Assembly (NCBI GenBank): GCA_033557675.1
Contig: JAWQRM010000015.1
Coordinates: 1-44,547 of the forward strand
Source: Coptodactyla brooksi
Lineage: Eukaryota; Arthropoda; Insecta; Coleoptera; Scarabaeidae
Direction: 5' to 3'
Length of the DNA: 44,547 bases
This document shows positions 21,623 to 32,689 of this stretch, one piece after another (position 1 is the first letter of the stretch; each line of letters opens with the position of its first letter). The notes beneath the pieces are model-generated. The model worked only from the letters and a program-made list of their open reading frames with translations. It ran no database searches and was not told where the DNA came from. A program made the translations under genes and the position numbers.

Positions 21623-21894
21623 CCTATAGTGTTCATATAAATAAGGTTAAAAGTAAGATTACATAAAGTCCAATAAATCTAAAGATTTGTGTTATCATGG
21701 GTCGAGAATTATATACGTAATAATCTTCTTTAAGAGATTTAATAATAACCTCTTGTAAAAACTACTTGGCAATACTTTACGGACCAGCAAACAAAGTCAC
21801 AAAATTTTGGAAACAAATAATGAAAGACAACAAAGTTATAGAACCTGAAAATCCGTTTCGGGTGATATTGACTCGAGGAGCACAGCAGGGTTAA

Positions 21895-23740
21895 AACTAG
21901 CTTGTGACGTAAAAAAGCTTGTAACATTGATTAAAATTCATTTCTACTTGTGTTAGGAATTTCTCTGGACTAAATAATTCTCTATGTGCATTTTTTTTAT
22001 TTTTCGTTGAAACAAGAAGCTACATTGACGTTTGAGCAGTATTGGAAGCTGTTTTCTTTTTTAAATTCTCGGCAGCTTTTATTTAAATGTTATTTATTTG
22101 ATGATAATGTTTACAGCCATTTGTTTCAATGATACTGCTTTTTTAAATAGGTAATAAAAATATTCGTTTACTCTTTTTTGCCAACACCGCTATGCACATT
22201 TCGCAAAAAAAGGTCAAAACCATTCAACCGATCTGCAAACGTATATGTGTTTACTTCGTAATATCCTGCACAGCAAACTACACATTGTCGAATATTTAAT
22301 TGTATTGAGCAAATTTATCAGGTAATTTAGCACAAAAATTCAATACAGTGTAGTGGTATCACACTTTACGATTTAGTACGCTTTAAAGTTGGCGGTTGGA
22401 AAGTAGAGGTGCATATAGCTGATGAGACTTTTTAAAATAGGTTGCGGAAAGAGCACGTAACGCAAGTTAAAGCGGAACTGCTTCACGAGCCGCGACATGA
22501 TTCTGCTTGCGAGTACTGTGAAAACGTGGTTAATTCAATTAGCTAAAAGGCCAGCGCTCTAAAACGTTCATCATAAAAGGACGTGCCAGGAAAACGCCAC
22601 TGATTCCAATATTTTACTGTAGTATCACCTGACATTGATGTATTTTAATAGCTGTACAAATACCGTTCGTCAGAATCGTTTCTTTTTTCCTTCACCGTCA
22701 GATAAATATGTCCTTTTCGACAAAATAAACCTACAGTATTGTTAATTGAAGCCAATTTTAACGCAAAGGCGCCTTATATTTCTTTCTCTCGTATTTACAA
22801 AGCCGTACACATAATATATTATGTATTGACATATTTTTGACACTATAAAATAGATTCAACAGAAAATTGTCGAATAAACATATCTTATATAACTTGTTTC
22901 TTGAATGAGAAATGTTTTCCATTTTAGAAATTTTTCTTGCAGCGCATAGATTTCCCTTATCTTCAAATTTCAGATATTTGCAAAACAATAATAAGCAATA
23001 AAAAGGTGGCTGTACTTTCTCTTTCGAAGAAATACATTTGAATTTTTGTAGTGACTTTCTAGTAATGCCTTGCAAAACATCTCACCTCTGTACTATTTGT
23101 CGGATACAGATTCATTGTTTCTGATTATGTCTTCATATAGTGGCTTTCAGAATATTGTGCTGGATACAAATTCATCTGCTCTACAATTATGGGTACTAAT
23201 TTATTATCTAAGCATTAAATGTCTTAAAATTATCGCCTTAAAATTCACTTGCGCTCGAAAATTCTTCGTCTGATTCACTTTCGCTGTAAGAATGAACCAC
23301 TACTCTTGCTTTTATCAAAAGATGTCAAGTCCTCAGACACATTTCTTCTGATGTGTGGAAATTCGTTATCATCGGTGTTTGACTCTAAGACTCTTAACCA
23401 TTTTCTCATCTAATTTTTATACCACGTCAACGTTTGTTTATTAATTGGACAAAGCGGTAAACCTATCTCGAAGTTTTTAAAAATTACAGAAGAAACCTTC
23501 TTGCATCGAACTAGAAATTGCTCGGGGCCTTTGCATATCTCAGTTTTATCAGGGAAATAACCGATATACCAAGAGAACCATTAAATTTTTCCTGATAACA
23601 TACAAAGCAGTTTTACTGGCAATGTAAACCAAACATACCTCTAAATAATGTATTTATTTGGTACTTCTGATTGAAGTTTGGAGTTTTTATATATATTTAT
23701 TTTACTCAGTCATTTATAATAATAACATAATAACATAGAA
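21895..23740. other. Unassigned interval
   Basis: 22370-22620 is GC-richer and unassigned. The minus-strand frame 23075-22758 has no known motif. On the minus strand about 23555-23400 an open stretch contains CKGPEQFLVRCKKV and GLPLCPINKQTLTWYKN, followed by an acidic serine-rich region to about 23276. It reads like protein but I cannot name it; it may be the end of a transposon-encoded protein. Confidence 0.35.
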
Positions 23741-23741
23741 G

Positions 23742-24615
23742 AGATACGTAGATGATATTCTTATAATATACAAAGACAATAATATAACTTCAATAAAATA
23801 ACTTAAAAACTCAATGAACCCAATACATAACAATAAAATCAAGTTCTTTGATATCACAATCCATAGATTATCCCATAATTTCAAATTCGATATTTATTTA
23901 AAGAAAACGTCAATTGATTCAATCACTTCATTTCATTTCCACCACCACATAACAGAACAATTTTCTACAATTCACGCTTATACACACAGAATGTTTCGTT
24001 CACAGTTAGATCAATCAAAGCTAGAACACGAAACTAAAATCATACTCCAAATAGGCTTTAATAATGGATTCAATAAAAACACCATATAACTTATCATCAA
24101 TAAGGAATATGAAGAAATACACAATAATATCACACTCAACTACATCACAAATACACAACATCAATACCAATTCGTATATTCACATATCAAGGATACATGT
24201 CTAATAATATAGAAAGAGAAGAACTCCTAACTCCTTAAGAGATACAATATAAAAGTAACATTTAACAATAAGACCAACAGTTCATTAAAACAAATTTTCA
24301 ACAACGCTAAGGACAAGATTAGTAAAATGGATAAGAATGGTGTTTATGAATCACACTGTAACACACGTCAGGCCACATAGGAGAAACAGGCAGAGCCCTT
24401 ACACTAAGGATAAAGGAACACAATCTCTATGAAAGATTCAACTAAAAAATGCATAATAAAGCATTGTTGCAGAAAAGCATAATATAAAAAAAATTACATA
24501 AAATACCTAAGAGTTACTTACTAAAATTAACAGTTATTCGAAATAGATAAACTTTTACATACAAAACCCCATATAAAATGCCTTAACGACACGTATGTAA
24601 TACAAAACAAAGACT
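23742..24615 (+). pseudogene. Penelope-like element: RT thumb plus GIY-YIG remnant
   Basis: RYVDDILIIYKDN at 23742 carries the reverse transcriptase catalytic YVDD. Next the open stretch 23814-24089 reads IKFFDITIHRLSHNFKFDIY, then KTSIDSITSFHFHH and HRMFRSQLDQ, ending IGFNNGFN. This is the Penelope-type order in which a fixed-distance 'FLD-TI' block and an 'IYRKPT-TD' block follow YVDD. Downstream, in broken frames, NGVYESHCNT and GHIGETGRALTLRIKEHN are the GIY-YIG endonuclease module that Penelope-like elements carry at the C-terminus. The 5' part of the RT is missing and there are many stops, so it is dead. Family call is good. Confidence 0.8.
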
Positions 24616-24735
24616 AGGTACATATTATAGACAATACATATACGCATACATATTATAGATGTATGTATAGATATAATAGATAATACATATGTTCATTATA
24701 TATACATATTATTACAACATATTCATATGAAAAAA
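24616..24735. repeat. TATA/CATA-rich simple sequence
   Basis: Interrupted ATACATAT and ATAGATAT repeats directly after the Penelope-like remnant. It is low complexity; it may be the element's 3' tail. Confidence 0.5.
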
Positions 24736-24839
24736 AAAACATATTTGTTAAGCTTTTTTAAAGTATATTTCAACCCTTGTTTGCTTAAAAATCTTTAGCT
24801 TCCATTTAAAAACTACAGTTTCACATGTAAGTAAAATTC

Positions 24840-25265
24840 GAGAAACATCCATAAAAATTTGGCTATCGTTATTGCACAATAAATAATTCTGCATGTCTCT
24901 TAATTTTGCACATCTCGCTCATACTAAATAAAGTAGATTTTGGAGTTTCATATTCGTCCACATCACCACTATCAGAGTTATATTCTTCATCATTATTGCA
25001 CAATTCTTCAACAATTTCTGTAAAACTGAAGTTAGGGCTCTGTGTAAGCACATGACTATCAACAGAAGTATATTCATCTGGATTCACAATTTCGTGATGA
25101 ACTTTAGGAAAGAGTTGGCCTAGGGGTATTTCGTATCCTTTATCAAACATTGTATCTTTTTGAATAACCTCAGAGAATCCGGGCTTGAAAAAACATTTTT
25201 TAACTGTAACAGGACATACCTTTTGCCAAGCAGCTGCAATGCATGTAAGTGCATTGGCAAAATTT
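24840..25265 (-). pseudogene. Tigger/pogo transposase C-terminal remnant
   Basis: The minus strand reads ALTCIAAAWQKVCPVTVKKC, then FFKPGFSEV, matching the pogo/Tigger segment A-W--V---TI-NCF-K-GF that follows the catalytic domain. An open frame of 93 codons follows (25150-24869) with an acidic stretch (ELCNNDEEYNSDSGDVDEYE) and a basic end KIKRHAELFIVQ. No catalytic residues are left; the element is cut off upstream at about 25265. It is a different lineage from Tigger copies 1 and 2. Confidence 0.68.
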
Positions 25266-27060
25266 AATAAAACAAGTCATTTTCTCAAAAATCGAAATTG
25301 CTCCAGATGTGACCGGGTGGAAGAAATTAGGCAATTACTCAAGTTATTAAAATGTTTGTAATGTATATGGCATACCGTTAGGATCGGCATGAACTGGAGA
25401 TGTTTTCAGAGAGTTGGAAGAACTCAATCGCATTTAGCTTCTTTTCTAATCCAATGAAAAGTTAACCTTTAAGTATTTTTTCTCTACTTCTAAAACTTTG
25501 TTGGCTCATAACTCTGTTTCAAGTTGTTATCCGTTTCAAATAACAATTTTAGTAGAACATTACAACATTTAACATTACAACAAAATTACATTTTGACAGT
25601 TGCACCCAACAGTTTTTTTTTTCATTTGAGTTTAATGGATAAATTTCGGAGATTTAAAAAAAACAAAAGTTATACTAAAAAAAACGTGAAGCTTTAGTCC
25701 AGGTTATTATGCCTGAAATAAGTAGCTAATGGATCCCTCAACCCGCCAGTTTCGTTTCGACAACCCTCTACCAAACACCCTGTGTATATATATATAACTA
25801 TTTACAAGATCCCTTTAAAACCTTATAACTTCTATTCCATATCTCTTTCAAATTGAAACTTGTTTACCACCACCTCATTGTAATATCCCTTCAGAGGTCA
25901 CCAACCACTCATTTCACATGGCCCTACTTCACAATGGTCCTAACATAACATGTGATTTTAATAGTATCTGTGCCTCGTGTACACTCGTGTTTCTTCCATT
26001 TCATTATCAAAGAAAAGAATAATAACTTTTAGAGATACCTCAATTGTAACTAACTATTATGATTCTCTCTATATAGTTGCAAAGGCTTCTGTAGATGATT
26101 ATTTAATTAATCGAAACTAAATGATGCAAATTATAAATTAACGCTGCCAGAAGAGTATTATTTCCACATTACCCTTTCTGATATTTATTTTACACCACGC
26201 GTACACTCGTCAAATGCACCGAAATAGAGCTTTGGTTTGACTTGAACACCTTTCAAATACAAAAGTTAACTAGTTAAAAGCTAATACTGATTAGGTTCAA
26301 GTTTGTTTGCGTATTGATCGACTTTTCATAAACTATATTGGTATATTTACCGATAAAGTAGAGTAGAAACGATTTATTAGATAAATAGTTTCTCTTCTAC
26401 ACAAAAAAATAATAACAGGGTATGAATAAACAAGGTTTTAAATTGTTTCACATAGGCTGCAAATTATTTTTAAACTTATATGTTCTTATAGCTACTATAC
26501 ACTTCAAATTGGATTCTATAACACTCTCTTTTGATTGTAAAATAAGTGTTCTTATTAATGCCAACATTGGTGGCAATTTGTTCAACGTATTCATCAATTC
26601 CAATATCGCTAGTTCGCAAACCCTGGTCATATGAAATTTTCACATATTAACATCCAAATTGTTCATTAAAGTATGTAGTGCATTTACATGTACACACCAA
26701 GATTAATCCGTTCGGAATATTCCATTTCCCTTGCCAAATTAATTTGGTGATAATATAACATAAACAATTAAATGAAATACAAACACTCGTGCAATTACAA
26801 ATTATAAATGTACACATAACTTCAAACATATCCTAATTTATACGCATATTTTGGTAACGTCCGTTAATATTATATTTTGCAACTTCTTCATATTTTCTGT
26901 AATAAACCACTGCATAATTGATGACTTCGTTTATTTATGGGTCATTTCATTTAATTAGAGTGTTTAATTGGACCGACCGACAAATTAGTGAATTTCATTT
27001 CGGTTATTTCGCATTTGATAAATGCGTAGTAAACTCTTCCCTTTTGTTACATATTTTCAA
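25266..27060. other. Unassigned AT-rich interval upstream of the exon
   Basis: An ACACCCTG terminus at 25776-25782, reading inward CAGGGTGTTTGGTAGAGGG on the minus strand, looks like the end of a TA-inserting element. Its partner is not visible. The open frames at 26422-26634 (both strands) show no domain. Confidence 0.35.
26358..26400. repeat. Imperfect ~20-bp hairpin
   Basis: GTAGAGTAGAAAC at 26358-26370 pairs with GTTTCTCTTCTAC at 26388-26400 (two mismatches). ATTTAT/ATAAAT extend the stem inside around a 3-nt loop. Confidence 0.7.
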
Positions 27061-27111
27061 GCCACCGTTTTGTTAGATATTTTAAGCACACCGTCTCCTT
27101 CTTCTTCGCAG

Positions 27112-27239
27112 AGATCCCAATGGAGAAGTTGAGAGTGCTGTACACGTCGACCCTAAAATCCCGCAGAGGATTCACGATGAGAAGAATCTGCCCTTCTGGG
27201 ATACCTACGACACTATCAATCAACTGTACTTGGAACTTG
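27112..27239 (+). CDS. Candidate host exon, neuroligin/gliotactin-like (cholinesterase superfamily)
   Basis: A 128-bp exon lies between a strong acceptor (pyrimidine tract CCGTCTCCTTCTTCTTCGCAG ending at 27111, with the last 20 bases being the relevant part) and a consensus donor GGTGAGTA (GT at 27240-27241). The frame with one leading base is open throughout and encodes 42 codons, beginning DPNGEVESAVHVDPKIPQRI and ending FWDTYDTINQLYLEL, then a split glycine codon. The F/W...Y--INQLYLELG pattern resembles the end of the esterase-like ectodomain of neuroligins and gliotactin, catalytically inactive adhesion proteins of synapses and septate junctions. An alternative frame is open too but gives no known protein. 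Neighbouring exons were not found, so introns on both sides would be long and transposon-filled. The splice context is seen; the family name is recognition from memory. Confidence 0.6.
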
Positions 27240-27549
27240 GTGAGTAAATTGTACAAAATTCCACGAACACCAGATGCACCGTTGACATACGTCCGTGAAG
27301 TTTCTATCGTTCGTTGACAGTATTATTTTCAAGGATATTTCAATTAGGCTAACAGAAGGCACTCTAAGATTAGAAATCATGTGCCGATGTTTTAATTTTA
27401 ATGTCTTGCTATGGATGGAAAAAGCTAACAAACAGCACTCATGCAAGAAATAAATTTCTAATTTATTATCGCACTAAAATTTCGAAAGTACGAAATATTC
27501 TTCCATTTATACAATGTTAATTTTCCATACCATACAACGACCAGCTAAT
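27240..27549. other. Start of the downstream intron
   Basis: From the donor at 27240 to the Tigger copy nothing else is recognisable. Confidence 0.4.
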
Positions 27550-28617
27550 ATAATTTTATGCAATATAGCGTCCGGATTTTTTTCTATCCCGCTATTTTTG
27601 TTTATTTGAGTTTCTGGGAAATTAAACAATATCGCACATGTCTGTCCACCAGTCTCTTGCCTGCAACTAATGTAACAAAAGGAGGGAGGGGATCATCGAC
27701 GCCACGAGTTAAATAGAGAAAAATCACTCATTATGTGTGGTGGGTTGAAATCTATGCCTAAATCCCAAATGGCAAAAGTTTTCCAAAAAGCACGTTTTTC
27801 ACAATAATCCAAAATCGAAGTTCAATATCGAAAGCTGAGGAATTTGGCGTACCTCCTTCATGCAATCGATCTCACGAAGGAAAATTTCAGCAGTTGAAAA
27901 AGGCACTTTATGAATGGCTAAAACTAACGAGATCGAAATACACTCCAGTTGATGGAAATTTGTTAAAGGCGAAAGCCCATTTTTTGCCGAACAGATGAAC
28001 ATCGATGAAGAATTATTTAAAACTTCAGATGGGTGGCTCTCAAAATTTAAAATTAGACACGGTGTTTCTTTCAGGAGAAAGAAAGTGGTTCTGTCAATCT
28101 TGAAACAGTCGAGGTATGGAAAGATAATAAGTTAAAGAAAGTTATAAACGAATATGTTCCAGATGACATATTCAATGCAGATGATACTGGGCTGCTTTCC
28201 ATGATAACGCCTGATCCACTTTTACTGGTTGCGAAATTTGGACAGGAAAACAACTAGCAAAAAGAATCAAATTTTCCCAAGTCAATAGCAGTAGAATACC
28301 TACCACCAAACGTAACATCTGTCCTCCAACCTTTTGATCAAGGGATCATCTTGAGCTTTAAACGCCATTGAAGAAAACTCTTCATGAGAAGAATAATTTC
28401 CTGACTTGACGAAGATAAACTCTATAAAGTAGATATTTCAACAGCAATGCACCTCTCCAAAGCAGCTTGGAATTCGATAACGGAGCAGACCATAAAAACT
28501 TGCTTCTGTCATTCTGGTTTTAAAGTGAAGAATGAGTCTGTAATATCTACAGATACAGATGAAAATGTGAATCAAATTGAGAACAACTTTGAAGAGGAGG
28601 AAGAAAGAAATTTCTAA
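27550..28617 (+). mobile_element. Pogo/Tigger-like element, copy 2
   Basis: The 5' region 27550-27735 matches 10788-10985 of copy 1. The transposase remnant follows on the same strand and its C-terminus matches copy 1 (11925 onward) closely. Terminal inverted repeats were not found. The copy lies in the candidate intron just downstream of the neuroligin-like exon, in the same orientation. Confidence 0.75.
27780..28617 (+). pseudogene. Tigger-like transposase remnant, copy 2
   Basis: In shifting frames the CENP-B-type domain is visible: LKKALYEWLKLTRSKYTPVD, GNLLKAKAHFL, then FKTSDGWLSKFKIRHGVSFR. ESGSVNLETVEVW and VINEYVPDDIFNADDTGLLS follow, the latter holding the first catalytic aspartate (NADDTGL where NADETGL is usual). 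The middle of the DDE domain is deleted near 28255, removing the second aspartate. The sequence resumes AVEYLPPNVTSVLQPFDQGI with the third aspartate (DQG). The end reads LSKAAWNSITEQTIKTCFCH, SGFKVKNES, an acidic tail and TAA at 28615-28617. Two or three frameshifts plus the deletion inactivate it. Confidence 0.88.
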
Positions 28618-28619
28618 CA

Positions 28620-29390
28620 AAATGGTCTTATATATTAATGGTCACATTTCTAAATTCCTTATTTATTGCTTGAAATACATTAATTACCATTTGGGATACC
28701 CCAAAAAGTTCATTAAGAACGTGAACAGATCAAGAGAGAAAGCTATGAGATGTTTTCAATCCGTTGGAAATTTAAATAATTAGCCCAGAGGCTCTTTGCC
28801 GATGATTTCTTTTAATTAAACCGAAGTTGAGTGATCGGTGAATGCAAGCCGTGCCGTCGGTTACTACGCTAAATCCCAAATGAAGTAATTAAACAGATTT
28901 ATGCGGGACGTTGCCTGCTCATGGGGTGGCTCAGGAACATCGTCCAAACGGGGGCGTTACTCTACGCGGTTTTGTGATGGAGTAATTAAAATCTCGAGAT
29001 GATCGAATCCAGCGGGACGTCGGGGACTTCCGTACGAAACGCCAACATCACGTGCCGAGTAAGAGTTCCTCCTGAGAGCATTGAAAACCAACTCGAAATT
29101 GATCTAAATGTGTTAAATTTCCGATGGATGATTATCAACTATGTATGGATAAGTAACTTTGTTGCTCTGTCTTACCCAGAAAGTATAGAGAAGCTCATGC
29201 ATTGCAACAAAACTTCATACCGCATGACTGCTTGACATCGTCCTACGTACACTTACTTTTTAACTACTACAATAAATGTTTATATATCTCTTTTCGAACG
29301 GTGAAGTAGGACACACATACAAAAACTTCATTCTTACTAAAGTAAAAAAGTTACTCTAAAGTAAAATAATTCGAATAATATTTAAAAATA
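28620..29390. other. Unassigned interval with a GC-richer core
   Basis: 28790-29070 is distinctly GC-richer (CGGGACGTTGCCTGCTCATG, GGGACGTCGGGGACTTCCG). A donor-like CCGAGTAAGAGT lies at about 29056 but no frame gave a known protein. It may be conserved non-coding sequence of the host intron. Confidence 0.35.
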
Positions 29391-29393
29391 GAA

Positions 29394-30215
29394 CTACATG
29401 AAAGATTCCAAGATGCCTACTAATTTCGCCAAGCAATACCCCAACCTGTTGTAGAAATATCTCCTCACTCTGGAGAGGATTTCTGGAGTAATAGTTTGAA
29501 TCCCATCAAAGAAAGTATTTCTCAAAAATTCTCACTCCCTCGTCGTATTATGCTGGGCAACCATCACAGTGAAACCAAACCTCGTCAAAGTTGAGTGGGA
29601 GGTTTCGGACAGCAGGAATCACTTGTTTCTGCAATAGTTCTAAATATTTGTTGACATTTAGGTTTCCGTAAATCAAAAAATGTTCAATGATGAAATCGCC
29701 TAAAATACCAGTCCAAACATTCAGCTTTTGAGGATACTGCGTTCGAGTGGCACCGGTTATTTCCTAAGAAATTTTCATTCTCGCTTGATTTTTCCATCAT
29801 AGCTTCACAACATCCCATTCGTCTGATATTGTCCTCACGAAATATCTCTTGTGTAGTTCCCACTTTAAAGCAACAGAATGTATTGCCCTTCCAAATGTTT
29901 CTGATTGTGCGAACGCTCACACCAACTTCTTCAGACATTTGTTTACTGGAGACAGCTTCACTGACTGTGACAAATAAACAGATATCAATTTCCCTAGCTT
30001 CTCTTTCAGGATTCAATTAAGGTTGTTGATGGTAGCGAATTTCCAAGTGGCGTTGGCGACAACCTGTCGCACAATCTGTCTTTTCAAACATATTTACAAT
30101 ACGCAATATTGTTTAACGTGATGGAGATGATCGATTTTCGAAAGCAGCTGCGAATAAATTTACAATTTCTTCCGCAAGATTGCCGATCAAATACCACTTG
30201 ATAATTTGAACCGTT
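29394..30215 (-). pseudogene. Mariner-like (IS630/Tc1 superfamily) transposase remnant
   Basis: The minus strand begins TVQIIKWYLIGNLAEEIVNL, an insect-type N-terminal helix-turn-helix, and continues SVRTIRNIWKGN (second HTH) and FREDNIRRMGCCEAMMEKSS. Next come NVWTGILGDFII and GNLNVNKYLELLQKQVIPAV. The second catalytic aspartate is in VWFHCDGCPA. The first aspartate region is damaged (ENFLGNNRCHSN). The SPDL-P-DF block with the third acid is deleted: after IFEKYFL the sequence jumps to TPEILSRVRRYFYNRLGYCL and a stop at 29394-29396. It has several stops and shifts. It shares layout with the remnant at 43690-44280. Confidence 0.8.
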
Positions 30216-30898
30216 TCGGTGTGTGCTCGTCAGCGCTTTCAGAGAATCTGAGTAGGTCCATATGATTCGTACTACGATTCTCTCGCTAATTGTCGTGCGA
30301 TCTTCGGGATCGTCCGAATAACCTAACCAATTGTGTACGAGGATGCAATATCCCTATGAGACAACGCGTAATTTCCTACACGGTATGTTTGTGAACGCGG
30401 AAGGCATTACATCAATGCATTAGTTCAAACATTATTTTGAATATTGAATATTCTGGGCTTCAATGTTGTGGTCTAGGTGGATCTGATAATTTCTTGAAGA
30501 AATAGTTTAACTTTGGTGAATAGATGTAAATACGTAACTTAGTACAAATTACATTTTTGATTTTTATATAGAATTTTAAATTAAAAGCTAAATATGGTGT
30601 ATTACTATACCCAATCTTTCTCTATTTAAAAAGGCTAACAAATGATAGCCACTTATGAATGGGAATCAAAACATCATTAAAAATCATTATCAATGGCTTT
30701 TCATTAATAATTGATATTTATTGCCTATCAAACTTGACAGTTAAAAAATCAGAATCATGTATTAATGACAATTGTATTAATCGTATTTAAAATTGTTTTT
30801 AAATTGTATTTGTATTAATTGTATTATTAATTGTATGTTATTAATTGTATCAATTAATTCATTAATGCACAGAGTATATTCACATACATATACGCGCA
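30216..30898. other. Unassigned AT-rich interval with ATTGTATTAATT simple repeats
   Basis: The 30765-30875 part is built of irregular AATTGTATTAAT units. Nothing else is recognisable. Confidence 0.45.
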
Positions 30899-31880
30899 TA
30901 CATAGTATGCCACTTAAATAACGAGATTTCTTAGATATACAAAAGAATACACATTAAATTATGTTATCTTTTATTCAAAATAGGTTCAATTTAACTCAAT
31001 ACACTTTCTAGCGCGATGAACCAATATATGTACATAGATTTTTGTGTGTCATCCTTAGAACTGGCCTTTGGTAGCTGCGTCAAAACTGCTTTAATGGTTG
31101 AAATATCGATGTAAAACTGCTAAATACTATTCTCCATTGACAGTTTTACCTAGTGGCTCAAATTTCTTGGGGAAAATCCCTTGTGAATCATAAAAAATAA
31201 TCAACATTGCCTTGATTCTTGACAATTTTTTTGCCTTTGACTAGCCTTTCGACTTCCATTCTGCAGATTGGCAATTAGTTTCCGGGTTATATTTAAAGCA
31301 CCATGTTTCATCACCACTTATGATCGAATCTAGAAACTCTGGATCATTTTCAGCAGTTTTAATGAGGTATTTACAATGCTTTACACGAGCAATTTTTTTG
31401 GTCGTCAGTTAAAGCGTGTGGTACAAAACGTGTACAAACTTTTCTTTTTCCCAAATCTTGAATCAAAATTTTGACGAACAGTTTCTCTATTTGTTTTTAA
31501 TTCTTCAGTTCAACATTCTCACAGTTAAATTTCTGTCGACAGCAATGATTTCACGAATTTTTTCTACCAATTCAGCACGATTTCTACTTTCTGGACGACC
31601 AGGTCTTTCATCATCATTTAAATCTTCACGACCGTTTTTAAAACGATTGAATCACTCATGAAATCTAGCTTTGGACATATAATCTTCACCATATACTTCT
31701 TTCATCAATTCGTAAGTCTCAGTAGTTTTTCTTCCCAGTTTAGAACAAAATTTAATATTTGTTCTTTGTTCCATTATGTTTTTACGACATCAACACAATT
31801 TTACCGTCATTCAAATGGCTTTAACTTTGTAACCTGTCAATTTGTATCTTTCTAACAATGTATATGTTCGATACATGGTT
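30899..31880 (-). mobile_element. Mariner A element, copy A2 (5' terminal repeat lost)
   Basis: The 3' terminal repeat (30899-30930, TACATAGTATGCCACTTAAA onward) matches that of copy A1. The 5' untranslated part (ATCGAACATATACATTG in reverse, near 31860) also matches A1, but sequence beyond about 31882 diverges and the 5' terminal repeat is absent. Confidence 0.85.
30986..31774 (-). pseudogene. Mariner transposase remnant (A2)
   Basis: Minus-strand start at 31774: MEQRTNIKFCSKLGRKTTET, then YELMKEVYGEDY, KARFHE, FNRFKNGREDLNDDERPGRP, ELVEKIREIIAVDRNLTVRM. In later frames ENDPEFLDSIISGDETWCFK gives the first catalytic aspartate, and ARSQ-type sequence leads to GKTVNGE, followed at once by a stop. 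Everything from there to the last 40 residues is deleted, so the HDN and SPD-P-D blocks with the second and third aspartates are gone. DISTIKAVLTQLP and the terminal RKCIELN remain. It is inactive, and better preserved in the N-terminus than A1. Confidence 0.9.
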
Positions 31881-31884
31881 TTAC

Positions 31885-32640
31885 TTGACAGAATACTCAT
31901 TTTTCCTTGCTAAAAACCTCTCCATTAAAGAACACTTATTAATTCGCATAAAATGGGAAAAACGTAGCAGTTGGCCAAAGGTATTATTTAAATATTGATG
32001 GCACATTTTGATAGCAGTTTAAAGTCTTCTAATTAAAGTGAGCACAATTAGCGTGCCAAAGGGTCCGCTAAAAAAAGGGCGACTTTTGGTACGAAATGTG
32101 AGCAGCCAACCGTACGGAGTCGACCGGAAATTGCGCCCTGAAAGCCAGAATTTTTAATAACGTCCTGGTCGCAGTTTAATTAACATTAGTGGAGGGGAAA
32201 ATTAAACCGACAACTAGGCTGAATTTATTCGGTGTGCACGATTTTTGAGTGGGGTCAAACATAAAAGAGAAACCGAATAGGAGGTTTCATTATCTGATCA
32301 GATTCGTTATCTAACATAAATCAAGCCTTTTAAAGCAAAATGGTGTGACAGCCAAACGAATCATTTTTATCGTCGTGCTTCACGCCTATGATTCCATCAA
32401 TAAATTAGCTAATTCAACTCATTAATTTATCACTTTCTCTTATTCATAAACTATAAAGCAGTGCCTTACAAAAAGATGCAGTGGGTCTTATTTTAATTTT
32501 GTAAAAAAACGTTCTCGGAGTTATTTTATACAGCTGAGCAAATTGTAAAACAATAAACGGTAATAACAACGATTTCAATGGCTCTATTAGCAGTAATGTC
32601 CACGAGATTAAATTTGGTATTTATATTGATAAATATGAAA
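31885..32640. other. Unassigned interval
   Basis: 32050-32330 is GC-richer and non-repetitive, similar in character to the patches at 18040 and 28790. No gene was recognised. Confidence 0.3.
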
Positions 32641-32689
32641 ATGTTATATTTTTACACCCTTTTTCCCAAGGGTGAGAAGGATGTTACGG

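Larger units (their letters stand above)
18533..21890 (-). mobile_element. piggyBac-like element ends flanked by TTAA, enclosing a pogo element
   Basis: TTAA at 18529-18532 is followed by CCTTGCTGTTCTCC. The other end reads GAGCACAGCAGGG, then TTAA at 21891-21894. The terminal repeats are therefore CC(C/T)TGCTGT-type and inverted. A subterminal perfect hairpin TCGGGTCA-TAG-TGACCCGA lies at 18577-18595. The left 400 bp and right 270 bp match the ends of piggyBac remnant 3 at 2956-4760. All piggyBac coding sequence is gone; the interior 18935-21622 is a different element (pogo). Confidence 0.85.

Noticed and set aside
22419..22460. CTGATGA followed by GGAAAG, resembling a hammerhead core
   Set aside because: The sequence between them does not form stem II, and no cleavage triplet or stem I partner is present.
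22758..23075. 105-codon minus-strand frame rich in Lys, Cys and Leu
   Set aside because: No recognisable domain; AT-rich, and no splice or start context.
27120..27317. Plus-strand 65-codon frame beginning MEKLRVLYTSTLK
   Set aside because: It overlaps the candidate exon in another frame, reads through the donor site and has no known motif.
29056..29067. Donor-like CCGAGTAAGAGT as the end of a second host exon
   Set aside because: No acceptor, and none of the three frames upstream gives a sequence related to the neuroligin-like exon.
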